Shown here piece after piece: positions 45,472 to 57,258 of a stretch of DNA of 64,000 bases. Every line of letters starts with the position of its first letter. The first letter of the stretch is position 1. The notes below the pieces were generated by a model that saw only the letters and a program-made list of their open reading frames with translations, was not told the DNA's origin and ran no database searches. Origin of the DNA: Hyperoodon ampullatus (Eukaryota > Chordata > Mammalia > Artiodactyla > Ziphiidae); contig OX457061.1 in assembly GCA_949752795.1 (NCBI GenBank), positions 30,818,425 to 30,882,424 on the forward strand. Reading direction: 5' to 3'. A program made the translations under genes and the position numbers.

Positions 45472-45761
45472 AAGGAGGGAAAAACAAGCTAGAGAGAGAC
45501 AACCGGACATTATATGCCTCCTGGTGGAAGAATACAACCCCACTTACGAAGTAGTCTGGCTAAAAAACAGAGCCTGGGTTTGATCAAGACCCTAGTTTTA
45601 ATCACCAATGTACAAGAAAGGCATAAGACAGAGCAACATGGTAAATGCCACCACAGGGATGAATGCAAAATCCAGACTGTGAGAAACTATATAGAACAAA
45701 CAACCAGGTTTCAACAAATAAAGAGAAACCTATAGATTAAAAGAAACTTGAAAGGTATACA

Positions 45762-45990
45762 GGTGACACTTGACCAATGTGAGAGTTACAGGTTAGGGGC
45801 GCTGACCCTTACAGAGTCAAAAATCCGCAGTCGGCCCTCCTTGTACGTGTTTCTTCTGTATCTGCTGCTCTCCATCCGCAGATTCAACAAACCTAGGATT
45901 ATGTAGCATTATATTACTTACTATTGAAAATATCTGCCTAAAAGTGGCCCTGCATACTTCAAACCCATCTTTTCTAGGGTCAACTGTATT
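45762..45990. mobile_element. Tigger-like DNA transposon fossil
   Basis: GGTGACACTTGACCAATG, GGGGCGCTGACCCTTACAGA, CGCAGTCGGCCCTCC, CATCCGCAGATTCAACAAAC, ending CTAGGGTCAACTGTATT, in the manner of mariner/Tigger-type MITEs. Confidence 0.65.
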
Positions 45991-46019
45991 AATTAATTGC
46001 AATGTGCATCATATTTAAA

Positions 46020-46455
46020 TAATAAGGATGATTTTAATCTTCATTCAAACAAACTATTTTAAAATTTATGAGGTTATGAGAAAGGAAAATTTGATTATTG
46101 ACTGAATATTATGAATAATATTATATTGTTAATTAAGTCATGTAATAATGGTATTTAAAATTTTTTAAACTTCTCATCTTTTAAAGATACATAATCAAAC
46201 ATTAATGGTGAAATTATATAAGGTCTGGAATATTCTTTAAAAATATTGAGAGGATATGTATAAAATAGATAACTTATAAGAACCTGCTGTATAAAAAATA
46301 AATAAAATTAAATTTTTAAAAAAAATTGAGACGGATTGAGAGTGGATGGGTGGGCTTCGTCATGAGTTGATGATGGACACCTGGAGCTTTTAAGCTATTT
46401 TGTCTACTTCTGGGTATGTTTGAGATTCTCCACAATAAAATGGTAAAAATATAAA
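46020..46455 (+). mobile_element. Old L1M-like 3' UTR
   Basis: GTCATGTAATAATGGTATTT, TTCTCATCTTTTAAAGATAC, TCATGAGTTGATGATGGACA, GTTTGAGATTCTCCACAATA AAATGG. AT-rich and diverged. Confidence 0.5.
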
Positions 46456-46783
46456 ACAAAACCCAGCAGGGAAGTAGGGTTCCTTCAGGCATGATCAGGA
46501 GGCACATGAAATCTGTTTCGGCAGGAAGTGTGTTTTAGATCTGGGCATGTGTTCTGCTTGTGAGGAAGCTTTGGTTTTTCAGCTCGGAAAAGGATCAGGG
46601 TGAGGTCCAGAGTGAAGGGACGATGCAGCTTCTCAGATTGACACATGATCTTAGGGGATCCAGGTGATTTAGGGGATCCAGCCCCCTGCCAGGTGGCCTT
46701 CTGAGGAGACCTTCCTGGGGTTTTTCATTAAGATAAGTTTTATACCCCAGACATGTGAGAATGTCAGGAGTTACTCCTGCAGG
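46456..46783. other. No gene recognised
   Basis: Contains a local repeat of TTAGGGGATCCAG at about 46651 and 46669. Confidence 0.45.
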
Positions 46784-46798
46784 CCTGACTACATTCTT

Positions 46799-46914
46799 TG
46801 TTTTTTTTGCTGTGCTGGGCAGCTTGTGGGATCTCAGTTCCCCGAGCAGGGACTGAACATGGGCCACCGCAGTGAAAGCCCGGGATCCTAAGCACTAGGC
46901 CATCAGGGAACTCC
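46799..46914 (-). mobile_element. Short CHR-type SINE (~115 bp)
   Basis: T run, GATCTCAGTTCCCCGAGC, ending AGGCCATCAGGGAACTCC. A 15-bp target duplication (CCTGACTACATTCTT) lies at 46784-46798 and 46915-46929. More diverged than other short copies. Confidence 0.92.
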
Positions 46915-47034
46915 CCTGACTACATTCTTGATTATGACTGTAAAGAGGAATTCATAAAAAAATTTAGAGCCATTTAAGTTTCATTACAGTAGCACTACAT
47001 CATGAAGCTAAAAAAATTCCCAAGAAACTAATAT

Positions 47035-47255
47035 TATAATAATAACCAAAATAATAATGGCAGCTAGCATTTATTGAGAGCTGACTTCAGTCTAGGCACT
47101 AAGGTAAACACATTATATGTATCATTTATCATGACAAAGCTCTGATTACTATCTTAATTTCACAGGTAAAGAAAATGAGACAGAGAGATTATGTAACTCA
47201 CCCAAGTTTGCATAGCTGAGGGGCAGCTGAGCCAGAATTCAAACCTGCTATATTA
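47035..47255 (-). mobile_element. MIR SINE
   Basis: On + : GCTAGCATTTATTGAGAGCT, CAGTCTAGGCACTAAGGTAA, GAGACAGAGAGATTATGTAA, CAGAATTCAAACCTG. Confidence 0.85.
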
Positions 47256-47480
47256 GTTTGCTAGAGCTGCCATAACAAAGTGTCACAGACTCAGTGACTT
47301 AAACAACAGAAATTAATTTTCTCACAGTTCTGGAGGCTAGAAGTCTGAAAGCAAGGTGTCAGCAGCATTGATTCTTTCCAAGGGCCATGAGGGGAGGGTC
47401 TGTTCCAGTCTTCTCTCCTTTCCAGGCAAAGCCTTTTTGATCTTGGAGAACCTCATCTCCTGCCTCAGTCCCCCTGACTC
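47256..47480 (-). mobile_element. MaLR-type LTR, 3' part
   Basis: On + : TATTAGTTTGCTAGAGCTGC, CATAACAAAGTGTCACAGAC, AACAACAGAAATTAATTTTC, CTCACAGTTCTGGAGGC. It is the reversed end of an MST/MLT1-type LTR and is truncated on the right by L2-like sequence. Confidence 0.8.
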
Positions 47481-47484
47481 TCAG

Positions 47485-47765
47485 GCCTCTGCCCTTTGCA
47501 CAGGCCAACCTCTCTGCCTGGAAGACCTTTCCTCACACATCTGCCTAACTCCTATTTATCTTCCAAAGCTGACAGCAAGAACCACCTCCTTGTGGAAGGC
47601 TTCTCTACCCTGCCAGATTCTTCTGAGCTTCCTAATGCTGTAGTTTTGCTACTGGACCTAAAGGTCTCTCATCTGGAGAAAGGGGGCAGTGTCTGCATCC
47701 CTGTAGAATCTCTAACACTGGGCCTGGCATATCACCGTGCTGAGGAAATGTTTGACCATTTGATC
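47485..47765 (+). mobile_element. L2 3' end
   Basis: CTCTCTGCCTGGAAGACCTT, CACCTCCTTGTGGAAGGC, GGGGGCAGTGTCTGCATCCC, AACACTGGGCCTGGCATATC. Good order over ~280 bp. Confidence 0.82.
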
Positions 47766-48050
47766 CTCAGCCACACTCAAAGCCCACAGCACCAGCAGAC
47801 CCCTGAGTGGTGATTATTTGCTTGGATTTTGAAAAATCTCTGTGGCCTTGACCCCTAGCCTTTATAAGTCGCTGATTGCTATTGTCTAATCATCCTCTGA
47901 CTTGTGGCTGCCCAAGCCCTGGGCACCATGCCCATTTCTCCAAGCCCATTCATACCCTCAACCTGTCATGTTACAGTATGATAGAATAACCCTCCTTTTA
48001 CCTACCTCTACCCATTGCTCCTTCTCTATCACCATGGGGAAGGGTAGGAC

Positions 48051-48114
48051 AGTGTGTGTGTATGCTCGTGTGTGTGTGTGTGTGTGTGTGTGTCTGTGAG
48101 TGAGAGAGAGAGAG
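48051..48114 (+). repeat. (GT)n-(GA)n microsatellite
   Basis: GT units with a TATGCTC interruption, then GAGAGA. Confidence 0.95.
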
Positions 48115-51100
48115 CCAGACAGAGAGAACCAGACTGGCTTAAGCAAAAAAAAGGAATACCTGGGTTTATGAAACTAAAAAACCCAGAGGTAGTGTTCAAC
48201 ATCAGTCCAAATGCCAAACTCAACCTCTTCACCAATCTCCATAAGATAATCACACATGCTAAACATCTCATTCATTTAGCATATTTGACCAAAGATCTGT
48301 GTATCCCCACAAAGGGTTCCATCGTGCAGCAGACACCTCCGCTGTTGCATTGTGGCTGCACACTCTTCCCTCCACCTCCCTGGCCTCCCCCTTCTCTGCC
48401 CTACCCGTTCTCTGCCGTCTCTTAGGAGCAACACAGTCCGTCTCCTTGTGTCATGCAGAGCAGTTTAGCAGACATCTTTCCTTGATGGACAAGGCCCTTG
48501 GGACTTCACCTTCCACCCCAAATGTCATTGCAAAGTATTTCTTCTAATCAAACAGAGAGCTCTCCCTAAGAGGGTTCTGGTGACCAACATTTTCTCTACC
48601 TCATTACTCACCAGTCCTCACAGTTCTGCTATTGGCTGTGGATAAAGCTTGTATCTCAGGCCCCAAACTAGAAGAGTGCATGATTAATAGAGCAGAGGGC
48701 TTACTTATAGGGAAGCATCCCTTGGGCAGGGAGCCTGTCCAATTTATCCCAATGAGTCATCACAGAGCCCAGAACACGCAGAATGGATATCTGATACTGT
48801 TTGTGGAATGGAGAGTAGTTTGAGTGATTAACCAGCAACTCTTATGAGGCAGGGAAAAGATGATGCACAGCGCTTGGAGAAAGGCAGGGTCTAGGAGGGC
48901 CAGAGGCCAGGCAAGATGTACACAAAGGGAGTCATTTATATTTCCTCCCTTGGGTAGAAGGTGATTTCCTGAACCTAAAATAATGTGTCCATTTCTCTGC
49001 ATTTGGTGCCTTCTGTAACTACATATTTCCTTTATACCCTTGTTGTTTTTTTCATTATCTGTATTATAATTATATATACCCTTGTTTTTTATTTCATTTG
49101 TTTTGGAAATATAAACCCGTGGGAACTATTTTAGGAGAAAATCAAAATGTTCTGAACTGACCCAAACTAATTTGGTCAGTCAGCAACTGCCAGGCTCTTG
49201 GGGTAAATGTCAGTAGCTCTAGTGCACACAGGTGGGTTGTGGCATACATCCTCTACCTTACAACTTCCACACCAGGTGAGGACTCAGACCTAATTCTGCC
49301 AAAACTGCAAATGTTTTACTCACCAGCAGGTACAAGAACAGTCCTGTGACTGGTTCTTGAGGCTTTGGGGATCCATCTACCACAAGCAGCAGGCACTACA
49401 GGCAATGCAACCACAATCACTTCTCAGGTGGAGTCTGTCCCCTGAGCTTGCTGGAGCTGTGTACTCAGCCATGCAAGAGCAGTGGGGCTTCTATTTCCTA
49501 GTCAACCAAATGCCTTGTTCCAGCACTCATTTTACCTGTTCAAAAACATTTCTCACATTCCTTGTAGGAATTAAAAACCAAGTGAGATTTTGATAAGGAT
49601 ATTTGAAGTGTTCCATAGCCATCTCTGGGGTGTTAATTCCTGGTAAGAGAACTTCAAAAGCTAACCGCCTGTCCCAAGGGTATATATCAGAGTTCATTTG
49701 TGCACATATGTATTACAACATGTGTAAAAAATATTTGTAGAGTAAATGTGACCATGCAGAAGATAACATTAAAAAATAGTGTCTATTCCATGATGGGACA
49801 GGAGTTGTAGGGTTATAAGGAGAGTGTAAAAGGCCCCTTTTGGTGGGGGCAGTAGCAGGAATCCGAGTGGGAGGACCTCAGGGAAAGGGGAAGATGCACA
49901 GATGGGCCTGGAATCTGGCTGAAGGTTGGTTGATGATCTAGAATTTTCCTCTGTTTAAACATTAAATGACTTGTGTTCTTTTTCATGTTGGAGGCTGTTC
50001 CCTCCTCCCTGAACTTGAAAGAACTAATTTCAGCCCTCCTTTTACAGCTCCCCTTTTTAGAAGGGGCAGTTTATTCTCCTGCTGTCAGCACAAATGTAAA
50101 AATTAGAAACACATCTGATTGCACCTGTAGTTTCTCACTTGCAGCCACAATTAGCCATAAGCAGGCTCCAAAAATGGCAAAAGCAGTTTAAGCATGCCTG
50201 TGATTAAGTAATTGTGGGCATCATTAGTTGCATCTTTACTCACATGAGTAACTTTCATGGTCTCCATGGCTACCTTCTGATACTAAATTATCTACCCAAC
50301 AAGGGAGCACTTGGGCTGAAATCTGACCACACCCCCTCCCATTTTGTGAAAATTGTGTGCTTTTTTTCTAATTACTTCATACAAGTGAATGGGGAATGTT
50401 TGCAAATACACACTATTCATGTCAAACCAAAAAGAAATGGTCATCCTGGGTCCTATATGTTATCTGTTCATCTTTTTTTTTTTTCTGTTTGACAGACAAC
50501 AAAGCCAAACTAGCTTTTTTTTTCCCCTGGAAGAATAACTCACTAGTGGTATCTAGGTGACAATACAATCATTCATTTGAATATTCTGTCCAATAAAGAA
50601 GGTTTATTTTATGCCATAGTTACCATTTCACAACTTGAATATCTGCTACAAATTTTCAGTTGGAGAGCCTTACTGCTTGTTTGAATGGAAATGATTAGAT
50701 CTTTTTTCCCAGAGGGTTTTAATCTGAAAGGGAAATGGGCCCAGACCTACGAAGAGAGTTCCTGCTTGGAGAATGATGATCTGTGGAAATGTCATTGAGA
50801 AATGTATTCTTAATGAATCACCAGCTTGAGAATGAAATATCATGTTCTTCAAACTCCCAAGAAATGTATAATCACATACTAGATCAGAGCAGGGTAGAGA
50901 GATGCATGTTTTAATTGATATTTATTTATATAATTTCAAAATGCTTGATATAACAACAGATTAATCATCCCTTACTAAGTAGCATGTTTCAGATTTACCC
51001 ATCCCAGAAGTGAGGGGCTAGGACCTATTCATCCCATCTAAGTGTTTAAAAAGTATGGAATAGATGACTGAACAGCTCATATTTCTTCATCTGTCTATTA

Positions 51101-51184
51101 GCCTCATTTGCCATTTGAAGAGTAGAAAGATTCTATCAGGGATTCTGACCCTAGCAACTTTGGATAAAGAAGGAAATCTGTCTC
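48115..51184. other. Longest repeat-poor stretch; no gene recognised
   Basis: About 3.1 kb without a repeat I can name apart from short T runs (50474-50485, 50514-50523). The part 49960-50560 has several transcription-factor-like motifs (for example GATTAAGTAATT, CTAATTACTTC, TGACCACACCC). Open frames are all under 95 codons. Could include conserved regulatory DNA; no exon supported. Confidence 0.45.
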
Positions 51185-51415
51185 TAGAGCAATGCTGTCC
51201 ATCAGACCTTTCTGTGGTGATATAAATGTACTTTATCTGTGTTGTCCAATCTGGCAGCCACTACCCATATGTGGCTAGTGTGTGCTTGGAATGAGACTAG
51301 AATGACTAAGGAACTGATTTTAAATTTTATTTATTTTCAATTAATTTGAATTTAAGTAGCTACATAAGGCTAGCACCTACCATATTATACAGTGCAGCTC
51401 TAAAGTATATGGCTA
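51185..51415. mobile_element. hAT-like non-autonomous DNA transposon (family 2)
   Basis: AGCAATGCTGTCCATCAGAC start, TTGTCCAATCTGGCAGCCAC, ATGTGGCTAGTGTGTGCTT, then an AT-rich middle and ACAGTGCAGCTCTA end, complementary to the start. Family name not certain. Confidence 0.7.
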
Positions 51416-51730
51416 TAGCCAGAAAATGGAATCAACAATGGCTCCTAATATGATTTTTTAAAATGTGATAAGTGGACAGCAAAGTATTTGAATCCAAAAT
51501 CCCAGGTCATGGTTTTGGCTTCACCACCTCTTAGCTATATGATCTCCAATAAAACACTTGTTTCCTAGCACAACTTGCCTTTTAAAGGTAACGTGCTTGA
51601 TGGTAGGGTGGAGATTGGAAAGAAATCAGAGAAGATCACGGTGAGCCAGCTTGTTTTCCTGTTACTGGATGTGTACGGTCTGTACTAGAGAAGACTGTTC
51701 AGGAGAGAACATTGAAGAAGTGAGACAGGA
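51416..51730. other. No gene recognised
   Basis: About 315 bp unassigned. Confidence 0.45.
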
Positions 51731-51734
51731 ACTG

Positions 51735-52150
51735 TTCTTACACAAATTAGGAGCCTCTTGACTACAAGTGGCAGAAAAACCCAACCTAAACCTACCTTAA
51801 GCAAAAAGGGATACTATGGGTCCACATCTTTACTGAGAAATCCAGACCTAGGGCTGGCTTCAGGTAAGCGGATTCAGGTTTCAACTGAAATCATCTAGAT
51901 TTAGTTTCTCTCCAATCTCTTGACTCTGCCTTCCGCTATTTGGTTTCAGCCTTGGGCTTTATATGTTAGCAATATGGCAGCAGCAGTCCAACTCCCTATA
52001 AACTCTCAAATCTACTTTCAGTGTAAAGAGTGAGAGTCTCTGCCTTATGTGTCTTATAAAAATCCTTCATTATGGCTCATTGACTCTGCAACAACTAACT
52101 AGCCATGTCTGAAGTCCATGGTCCCCTCTGGAGCTTGGCATTGGCTTAAC
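51735..52150 (+). mobile_element. Unnamed ancient interspersed repeat
   Basis: CTTGACTACAAGTGGCAGAA, AAACCCAACCTAAACC, CTTAAGCAAAAAGGGATAC, AGGGCTGGCTTCAGGTAAGC, GCAATATGGCAGCAGCAGTC. Resembles the copy at 15160-15640 in order. Confidence 0.45.
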
Positions 52151-52749
52151 CTTGCCCAAGCCACAGGGACTGAGAATGGAGAAGGGAGAGCTTCTCAGGG
52201 GTAAAGCAGAGTACTTCTAGAGGGAGGGTGAGTTGATGCACTATGGCAGAAAACAATAGATGTCCTCTAGAGTCTTGTTCCCAGGACCTTGAAAGACAAA
52301 AACTCTGACCACTTGAGTAATCACAGAAGAAATCAATCCAATTCAATTAAATTTGACTCATTTCAACAAACACACGCTAAGACTACCTGGGAGCCCTCTG
52401 CTTCTAAACCCATGCCTGTGGTAGCCATGAAAATGTATTTCAGCCATTTTGGAAATGTATCTGGTCTTCCATCTTTATACATGATATTGCTTATACAACA
52501 GATCAGAGTCAGTATTTTCTACTGGCTGTGTTCTAGGATTTTGTATCCTTTAGGGATTGTGCTAAGAATGGACAGTAGTTCTTCAGAGATTCAATTTCCA
52601 CTTGATTGAATTATTTGAGTGTCAGGGAGCCCAAAGGTCATTCATTCATGTTGATACTACTTCTTGGAAACCCCAAACACATTCTGCCAGTTTGCTTTCT
52701 TTACTCCCTGCTATGCTAGAGAGAAAAGGAAGAATCAGGCAGTAGAGTA
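52151..52749. other. No gene recognised
   Basis: Unassigned; one 106-codon open frame at 52289-52609 without a domain. Confidence 0.45.
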
Positions 52750-52850
52750 GCTGTTATTGGTTTATTTATTCATCATATCTATTATGACACTACTATGTGC
52801 TAGGAATGGTACTTGGTGCTGAAAGAGCCATTAAAAAGTCCAATATTACA
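52750..52850 (+). mobile_element. L2-like fragment
   Basis: TTTATTTATTCATCATATCT, ACTACTATGTGCTAGGAATG, GTACTTGGTGCTGAAAGAGC. Confidence 0.5.
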
Positions 52851-52869
52851 AGAGAGAGTTGCCGGTGAA

Positions 52870-52960
52870 GAAAGCACTAGCCTTCACGTCAGAAGACCTC
52901 AGTTCAAGTTCTGACTTTGCTAGCAATTATCACTGTGATTTGGAGATAAAGGCCTCATTT
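52870..52960 (+). mobile_element. MIR-like fragment
   Basis: CACGTCAGAAGACCTCAGTT, CAAGTTCTGACTTTGCTAGC, ATCACTGTGATTTGG. Head region only. Confidence 0.55.
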
Positions 52961-53584
52961 GAGAGACTTTGGAAAATCCCTTGAGCTGGAAAACTCTCAG
53001 AGGCCATGAAAGGTTAGATCTCCATTAGCATGACTAAGGCTTGCTGCCTGACCTTTGTGAGCTAAAAGAAAAACACTCCCTTCACCCTCAGAATTCAGCA
53101 CACACACCTCCACTGGGATTCAAGCTAAGAGGATCAAATTAAAGTAGGAGACACAAAAGGAGCTTTTCATTAACTCTTAGAAATTCTTTCTCTCCTTGGG
53201 ACCAGCTCATTACAAAAGAATCCCTAGGAGCCAGGGCACACCCCTCCTGCAAAGTGGGGTTCAGAGACAAAAGGGTCTTGCAGAATGAGCAGGAATTTGA
53301 CAGCTGGAGAGGCATGGTGAAGGACACTCCAGGCCTTTGACAGTCCAGTGGGGCAAGGCAGAACTGGAGCCAGAGGCTGACAGCAGTAGTACTGATCATT
53401 TGTCCCTCTGGAGCCTCAGGCCTGGGAGTGAAGGAGGACTGGTTCCCCAGAGGTGACCACACTTTTCCAGATTGGTCTTGTGTATCTACTGTCTCAAGTT
53501 CTCTGAGTTCCAGAGTCCTATATCCAACTCTTACCTAAGATTTCTGCAAAACCTCCACCCTGCAAGCAAGCTGGAGAAAGAGTT
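52961..53584. other. No gene recognised
   Basis: Unassigned; the minus-strand open frame 53139-53462 has no domain. Confidence 0.45.
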
Positions 53585-54114
53585 ATCGGGTCTCCAGTGT
53601 TCTTGGCCTGCCATGTCTTGGACAGAGACTCCACCTATACATGGATTTTGAAACTGAGCGGGGCCCTGTGGGGCTCCTGGGCATGGAGGCCTTTTTGTCC
53701 CCTGTTTCTTGTAAGCAAGACTGGAGCCTCCAGGACCTTCCCTGAGTTCCAAAGGGCAGATTCAAACTGTTCCTAGTCAAGGGAGGACCAGCCAAGGAAC
53801 CACCTGAGGCAAGACTAAAGGGAACAAAAAAGCTCCTCAAGATTAGGAGACCACCTGAGACAAGATCAAGGGAGTGCAAGCCCTGCGCACACCCAATCTT
53901 GTCAGCAACCCTACCCTTGAACTATTACTATGAATGTCTTCATCAAATCCTCCCGGCTTGGGACACGTAGTTTTAGTTTTCCCGAGGGCAGGAGCCTACT
54001 GTGTCCCCCTTTGCCTGGCAAAGCAATAAAGCTCTTCTTTTCTACTTCACTCAAAACTCTTGTCTCCAGAGATTCAAGATTTGATTGGGCACCAGTGCAG
54101 AGCTTTCGGCCTCA
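53585..54114 (+). mobile_element. ERV LTR, shared family copy 4
   Basis: CTGAGCGGGGCCCTGTGGGG, CCTTCCCTGAGTTCCAAAGG, GTTTTCCCGAGGGCAGGAGC, poly(A) signal at 54025-54030 and end GCTTTCGGCCTCA at 54114. Matches copies 1-3 in order. The 5' edge is approximate. Confidence 0.75.
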
Positions 54115-54504
54115 CGGGGTGGAGGAAGGAAGCCCCTCACCTCTCAGCCACACTCCCCAGAGCCGCAGCATGAGAGATGCTGCTGGTCTGCTCCTCCACA
54201 TGCCTTGACTGGGAGCTGAGAGGAGAAGGAGCTTCATTTTCCTCAGTGATACCTTCCCAGACCTGAGCTTCTGTCATCAAGCTGTGACAGGAAGCGGGGA
54301 GGGAGCAGCTTGTGCCACAGACTTTTGCTGTTCTGACCAAGATCTACTAAGAGAATTTCTTTAATACAGGTTTCTTCATTTGGAGACAGGACAGAAAGGG
54401 GCAGGACACAAATGCTAGATAATGGAGAAGGGACTCAGCTGTTGGGATGCGATAAAGACTGGCTGGAACTGGCTGGAACATGAAAGAAAGAAAATAGAGG
54501 GAAT
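54115..54504. other. No gene recognised
   Basis: Contains a local direct repeat of GGCTGGAACT near 54460-54476. Confidence 0.45.
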
Positions 54505-54660
54505 AGTACTATAAACCCCATATGCCCATCATCCAGATTCCACAATTATCAAGATTTTAACACATTTCTTCATTTTCTTTCTTTCTCTTTATGTCTCTCT
54601 TTCTTGGTACATTTTAAGGCAATTCCCAGAGTTCATATAATTTTACCCCTAGAGGCAATA
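54505..54660 (-). mobile_element. Old L1M 3'-end fragment
   Basis: CATATGCCCATCATCCAGAT, CACAATTATCAAGATTTTAA, CACATTTCTTCATTTTC. Confidence 0.5.
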
Positions 54661-54819
54661 TTTGAATACTGAGTGGCTGAGAATTTTCCAAAACCGATAA
54701 AGATACCATCCACAGAGATTCAAAAATTTCTACCATTCTGAAGCAGGATAAACAAAAAGAAATCCACATCTGAACACTTTGTACAGAAGTTACAGAAGAT
54801 AAAGACAAAGACAAACTCT

Positions 54820-54960
54820 GAAAAGCAACCCAGGGATTACATAACTTTCTCAAAGCCATATAGCCTCCTTTAGTTCTAAATTCAGCATCTTTCCTCAATA
54901 CTACCTTAAGCTTCTATACTCTAAGCCACTTGCTCATTCACCATTCAGAGAGTTGATATG
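54820..54960 (-). mobile_element. Possible MIR fragment
   Basis: TTACATAACTTTCTCAAAGC, CATATAGCCTCC, TTCTAAATTCAGCATCTTTC resemble the reverse MIR core; weak. Confidence 0.4.
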
Positions 54961-55059
54961 TTACATCCTCCTTCAGCACTGGGACCAGAAGAACTAATAC
55001 CTAGTCTTTACTGGTCTGTTTTTATTTAAGGATTAAGACTAGGCAGAGATTTTAGAGCT

Positions 55060-55175
55060 CAATGACTTTCTGTCTTCATTTATAGAAGAGAAAAGTGAGT
55101 CTACAGTGAAGAAATACACTGAGGATCCCACAGCTAACATATTATGCCTGGATATCCAGGAAGCTTATGCTTGTA
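55060..55175 (-). mobile_element. Possible MIR fragment
   Basis: CTTCATTTATAGAAGAGAAA, GTGAGTCTACAGTGAAGAAA, GATCCCACAGCTAACATATT. Core only. Confidence 0.45.
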
Positions 55176-55504
55176 ATGAAAACTGCTAACCATGTCCAAA
55201 ATTTCTGGAGAGAGCTTAGCTATGAGGAAGAAATTTTTAAAAGATGGGAAAAAAATATTCCATCTGTTTGGAGAAAGTTAGGCTGTGTAAATATTTCTTT
55301 CTTTAATTTCTTAATGAGAGAAAGGAATTGGATGTCTTTTTTAAAAAACAGTCGACACTGTAGGGAAAAAAAAAGGAACAAGCTTGATTTGATGCAAAAG
55401 CCATGAGATAACTGGCCCAAAGAAAGTGTGGAGGAAAGAGAAATCCTGGGAATTAGAAAGTAAATGGGTAACTGGGTACTATTTGGGGTGGAGTGGGTGT
55501 GAAA
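55176..55504. other. No gene recognised
   Basis: Open frame 55167-55406 is AT-rich, with no family match. Confidence 0.4.
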
Positions 55505-56150
55505 CTATGTACCTCAGATTGGGACTTGAACCCACATGCCGGGACTCAAACCCAGCCAAAACCCTGATTGGGTCTTGAACCCACGAGGCTGGGACTCAAA
55601 CCCAGCCAAACCCCACAGTCTTCCAACTGAGATCACACACCTGGTTTCAGGACTTAATGAATTTCAGGTTCTTGATGTGTCATAGAAGAAAGAATTCATT
55701 GAGGGGCAAAGTGATAGGTAAGAAGTGGATTTATTTAGAGAGAAACACACTCCACAAACAGAGTGTGGACCATCTCAGAAGGTGAGAAAGGCATGAGGGT
55801 ATGGGGTTGTCAGTTTTTATATGGGTGGGTAATTTCATAGGCTAATGAGTGGGAGGAGTATTCCAGCTATTTCAGGAAGGGGTGGGGATTTCCAGGAATT
55901 GGGCCACCGCCCACTTTTTGATCCTTATGGTCAGTCTTAGAACTGTCATGGCACCTGTGAGTGTGTCATTTAGCTTGCCGATGTGTTACAGTGAGCATAC
56001 TGAGGCTCAAGGTCTAGTGGAAGTTGACTTGTCCGCAATCTTGGACCTGCTTGGTTCTAATCAGTTTATGTCATGTCCTCGGGCTATGTCATTCTTTCAA
56101 AGGTTGTACCCTGCCCCCTTCCCGCCTGTTTCATTGGTGGGCACATATTA
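55505..56150 (-). mobile_element. ERV LTR (second family) with internal tandem duplication
   Basis: LTR-like layout in reverse: AATAAA on the minus strand near 55728, a TATA-like ATATAAAAACTGAC near 55815 on the minus strand, and a U3-like right half. A 49-bp unit occurs twice, at 55517-55565 and from 55566. No internal viral sequence. Boundaries uncertain. Confidence 0.6.
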
Positions 56151-56524
56151 CTTAAATGAGGATTACTATGTATGAAGAAAGCATTTTAGAAAGCATTTAG
56201 AAATCATTATTTAGCCTTGCAGTAAGTAAATAAAAGTATAAAAAAATAAAAAGCAGTCAAAGAAGTAAATGAATGCCATCCCCCTGGGAAGGTTAGGAGC
56301 AATAAAGAATTGGCAGAATAAAAGCCACTAACAGCTGAGGATTAAAGGAGATATGAGGGAAGACAACAAAGTGACATTTAATTCCAGCCTAGTACAGGCA
56401 TTGTTGGAAAGTGTGAGCTGTACAGAACATGTTAATCAAACTTGGTATAAAAGATCAGGATTCAATGACTGATCAGTTGAAGATTCACCAAAAATTTATC
56501 AGCATTTTCTAAAGCAACATTTTT
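56151..56524. other. No gene recognised
   Basis: Unassigned, AT-rich. Confidence 0.4.
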
Positions 56525-56745
56525 TCAACTTTTTGGAAGTTACACATTCTTATTATAGAAATTTCAGAAAATATTGAAATATATGTACAATAAAATAAGA
56601 ATCACCAATAGCTCGGTAACAAAGAATTAACCATTGGTGACATATTATTGTTTCCTTCTCATCTTTCTCCCATGTACATAAATATGTGTTTTTACAGCTA
56701 TCACTCTGATAAATGTCCTCACTCATAAATCTTTGAAAACAATTT
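56525..56745 (-). mobile_element. Old L1M 3'-end fragment
   Basis: TTACACATTCTTATTATAGA, GAAAATATTGAAATATATGT, AACAAAGAATTAACCATTGG, CATATTATTGTTTCCTTC. Confidence 0.55.
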
Positions 56746-56794
56746 TGTTTCTTTCCTTTGAATGAATCCCTAGAAGAGAGGTTATAAAGGTATA

Positions 56795-57115
56795 AAAAAA
56801 CAGAGTTGTTAAGAGATTGGGCTTTTAGTCAAACAGATCTGTATTTGAATCCCAGTTTTGCCACTTATGAGCTTGGGCTTGTAACCTTGGGCTACTTATA
56901 TAACTTCACTTCTCTAGGTCTCAACTGTCGCTTCTGTTAAAAAAAAAAAAAAGGAAAGGAAAGGAAAGAAAAGAAAAGAAAGAAAGAATTTTGAAAAAAC
57001 AAAAAAGTGAAAAATGAATCTACTGCCTAAATTCATAGTAAGGATTAGAATAATGGAATGAATGTACAGCTCCTGGGATACAGTAAGGGAATCAATAAAT
57101 GATTGTTATTGTTGT
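56795..57115 (+). mobile_element. MIR SINE with an expanded A/GGAAA tract
   Basis: AGAGTTGTTAAGAGATTGGG head, GAATCCCAGTTTTGCCACTT, CTCTAGGTCTCAACTGTCGC, then an A run and GGAAA/AGAAA repeat at 56939-56989, then the 3' part (AGGATTAGAATAATGGAATG, TACAGTAAGGGAATCAATAA). Confidence 0.75.
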
Positions 57116-57258
57116 TGTTGTATAACATGACTAAAGGGGATTTTATTGCTTTCTGTGTACTTTAAAAAATACTTTTGTATATTTTCTAAATTAAAATGCA
57201 TCTATTGCTGTTATTACAGAAGAGCATTACTCTTTTTAAAAGATAATGCTACTTCTTT

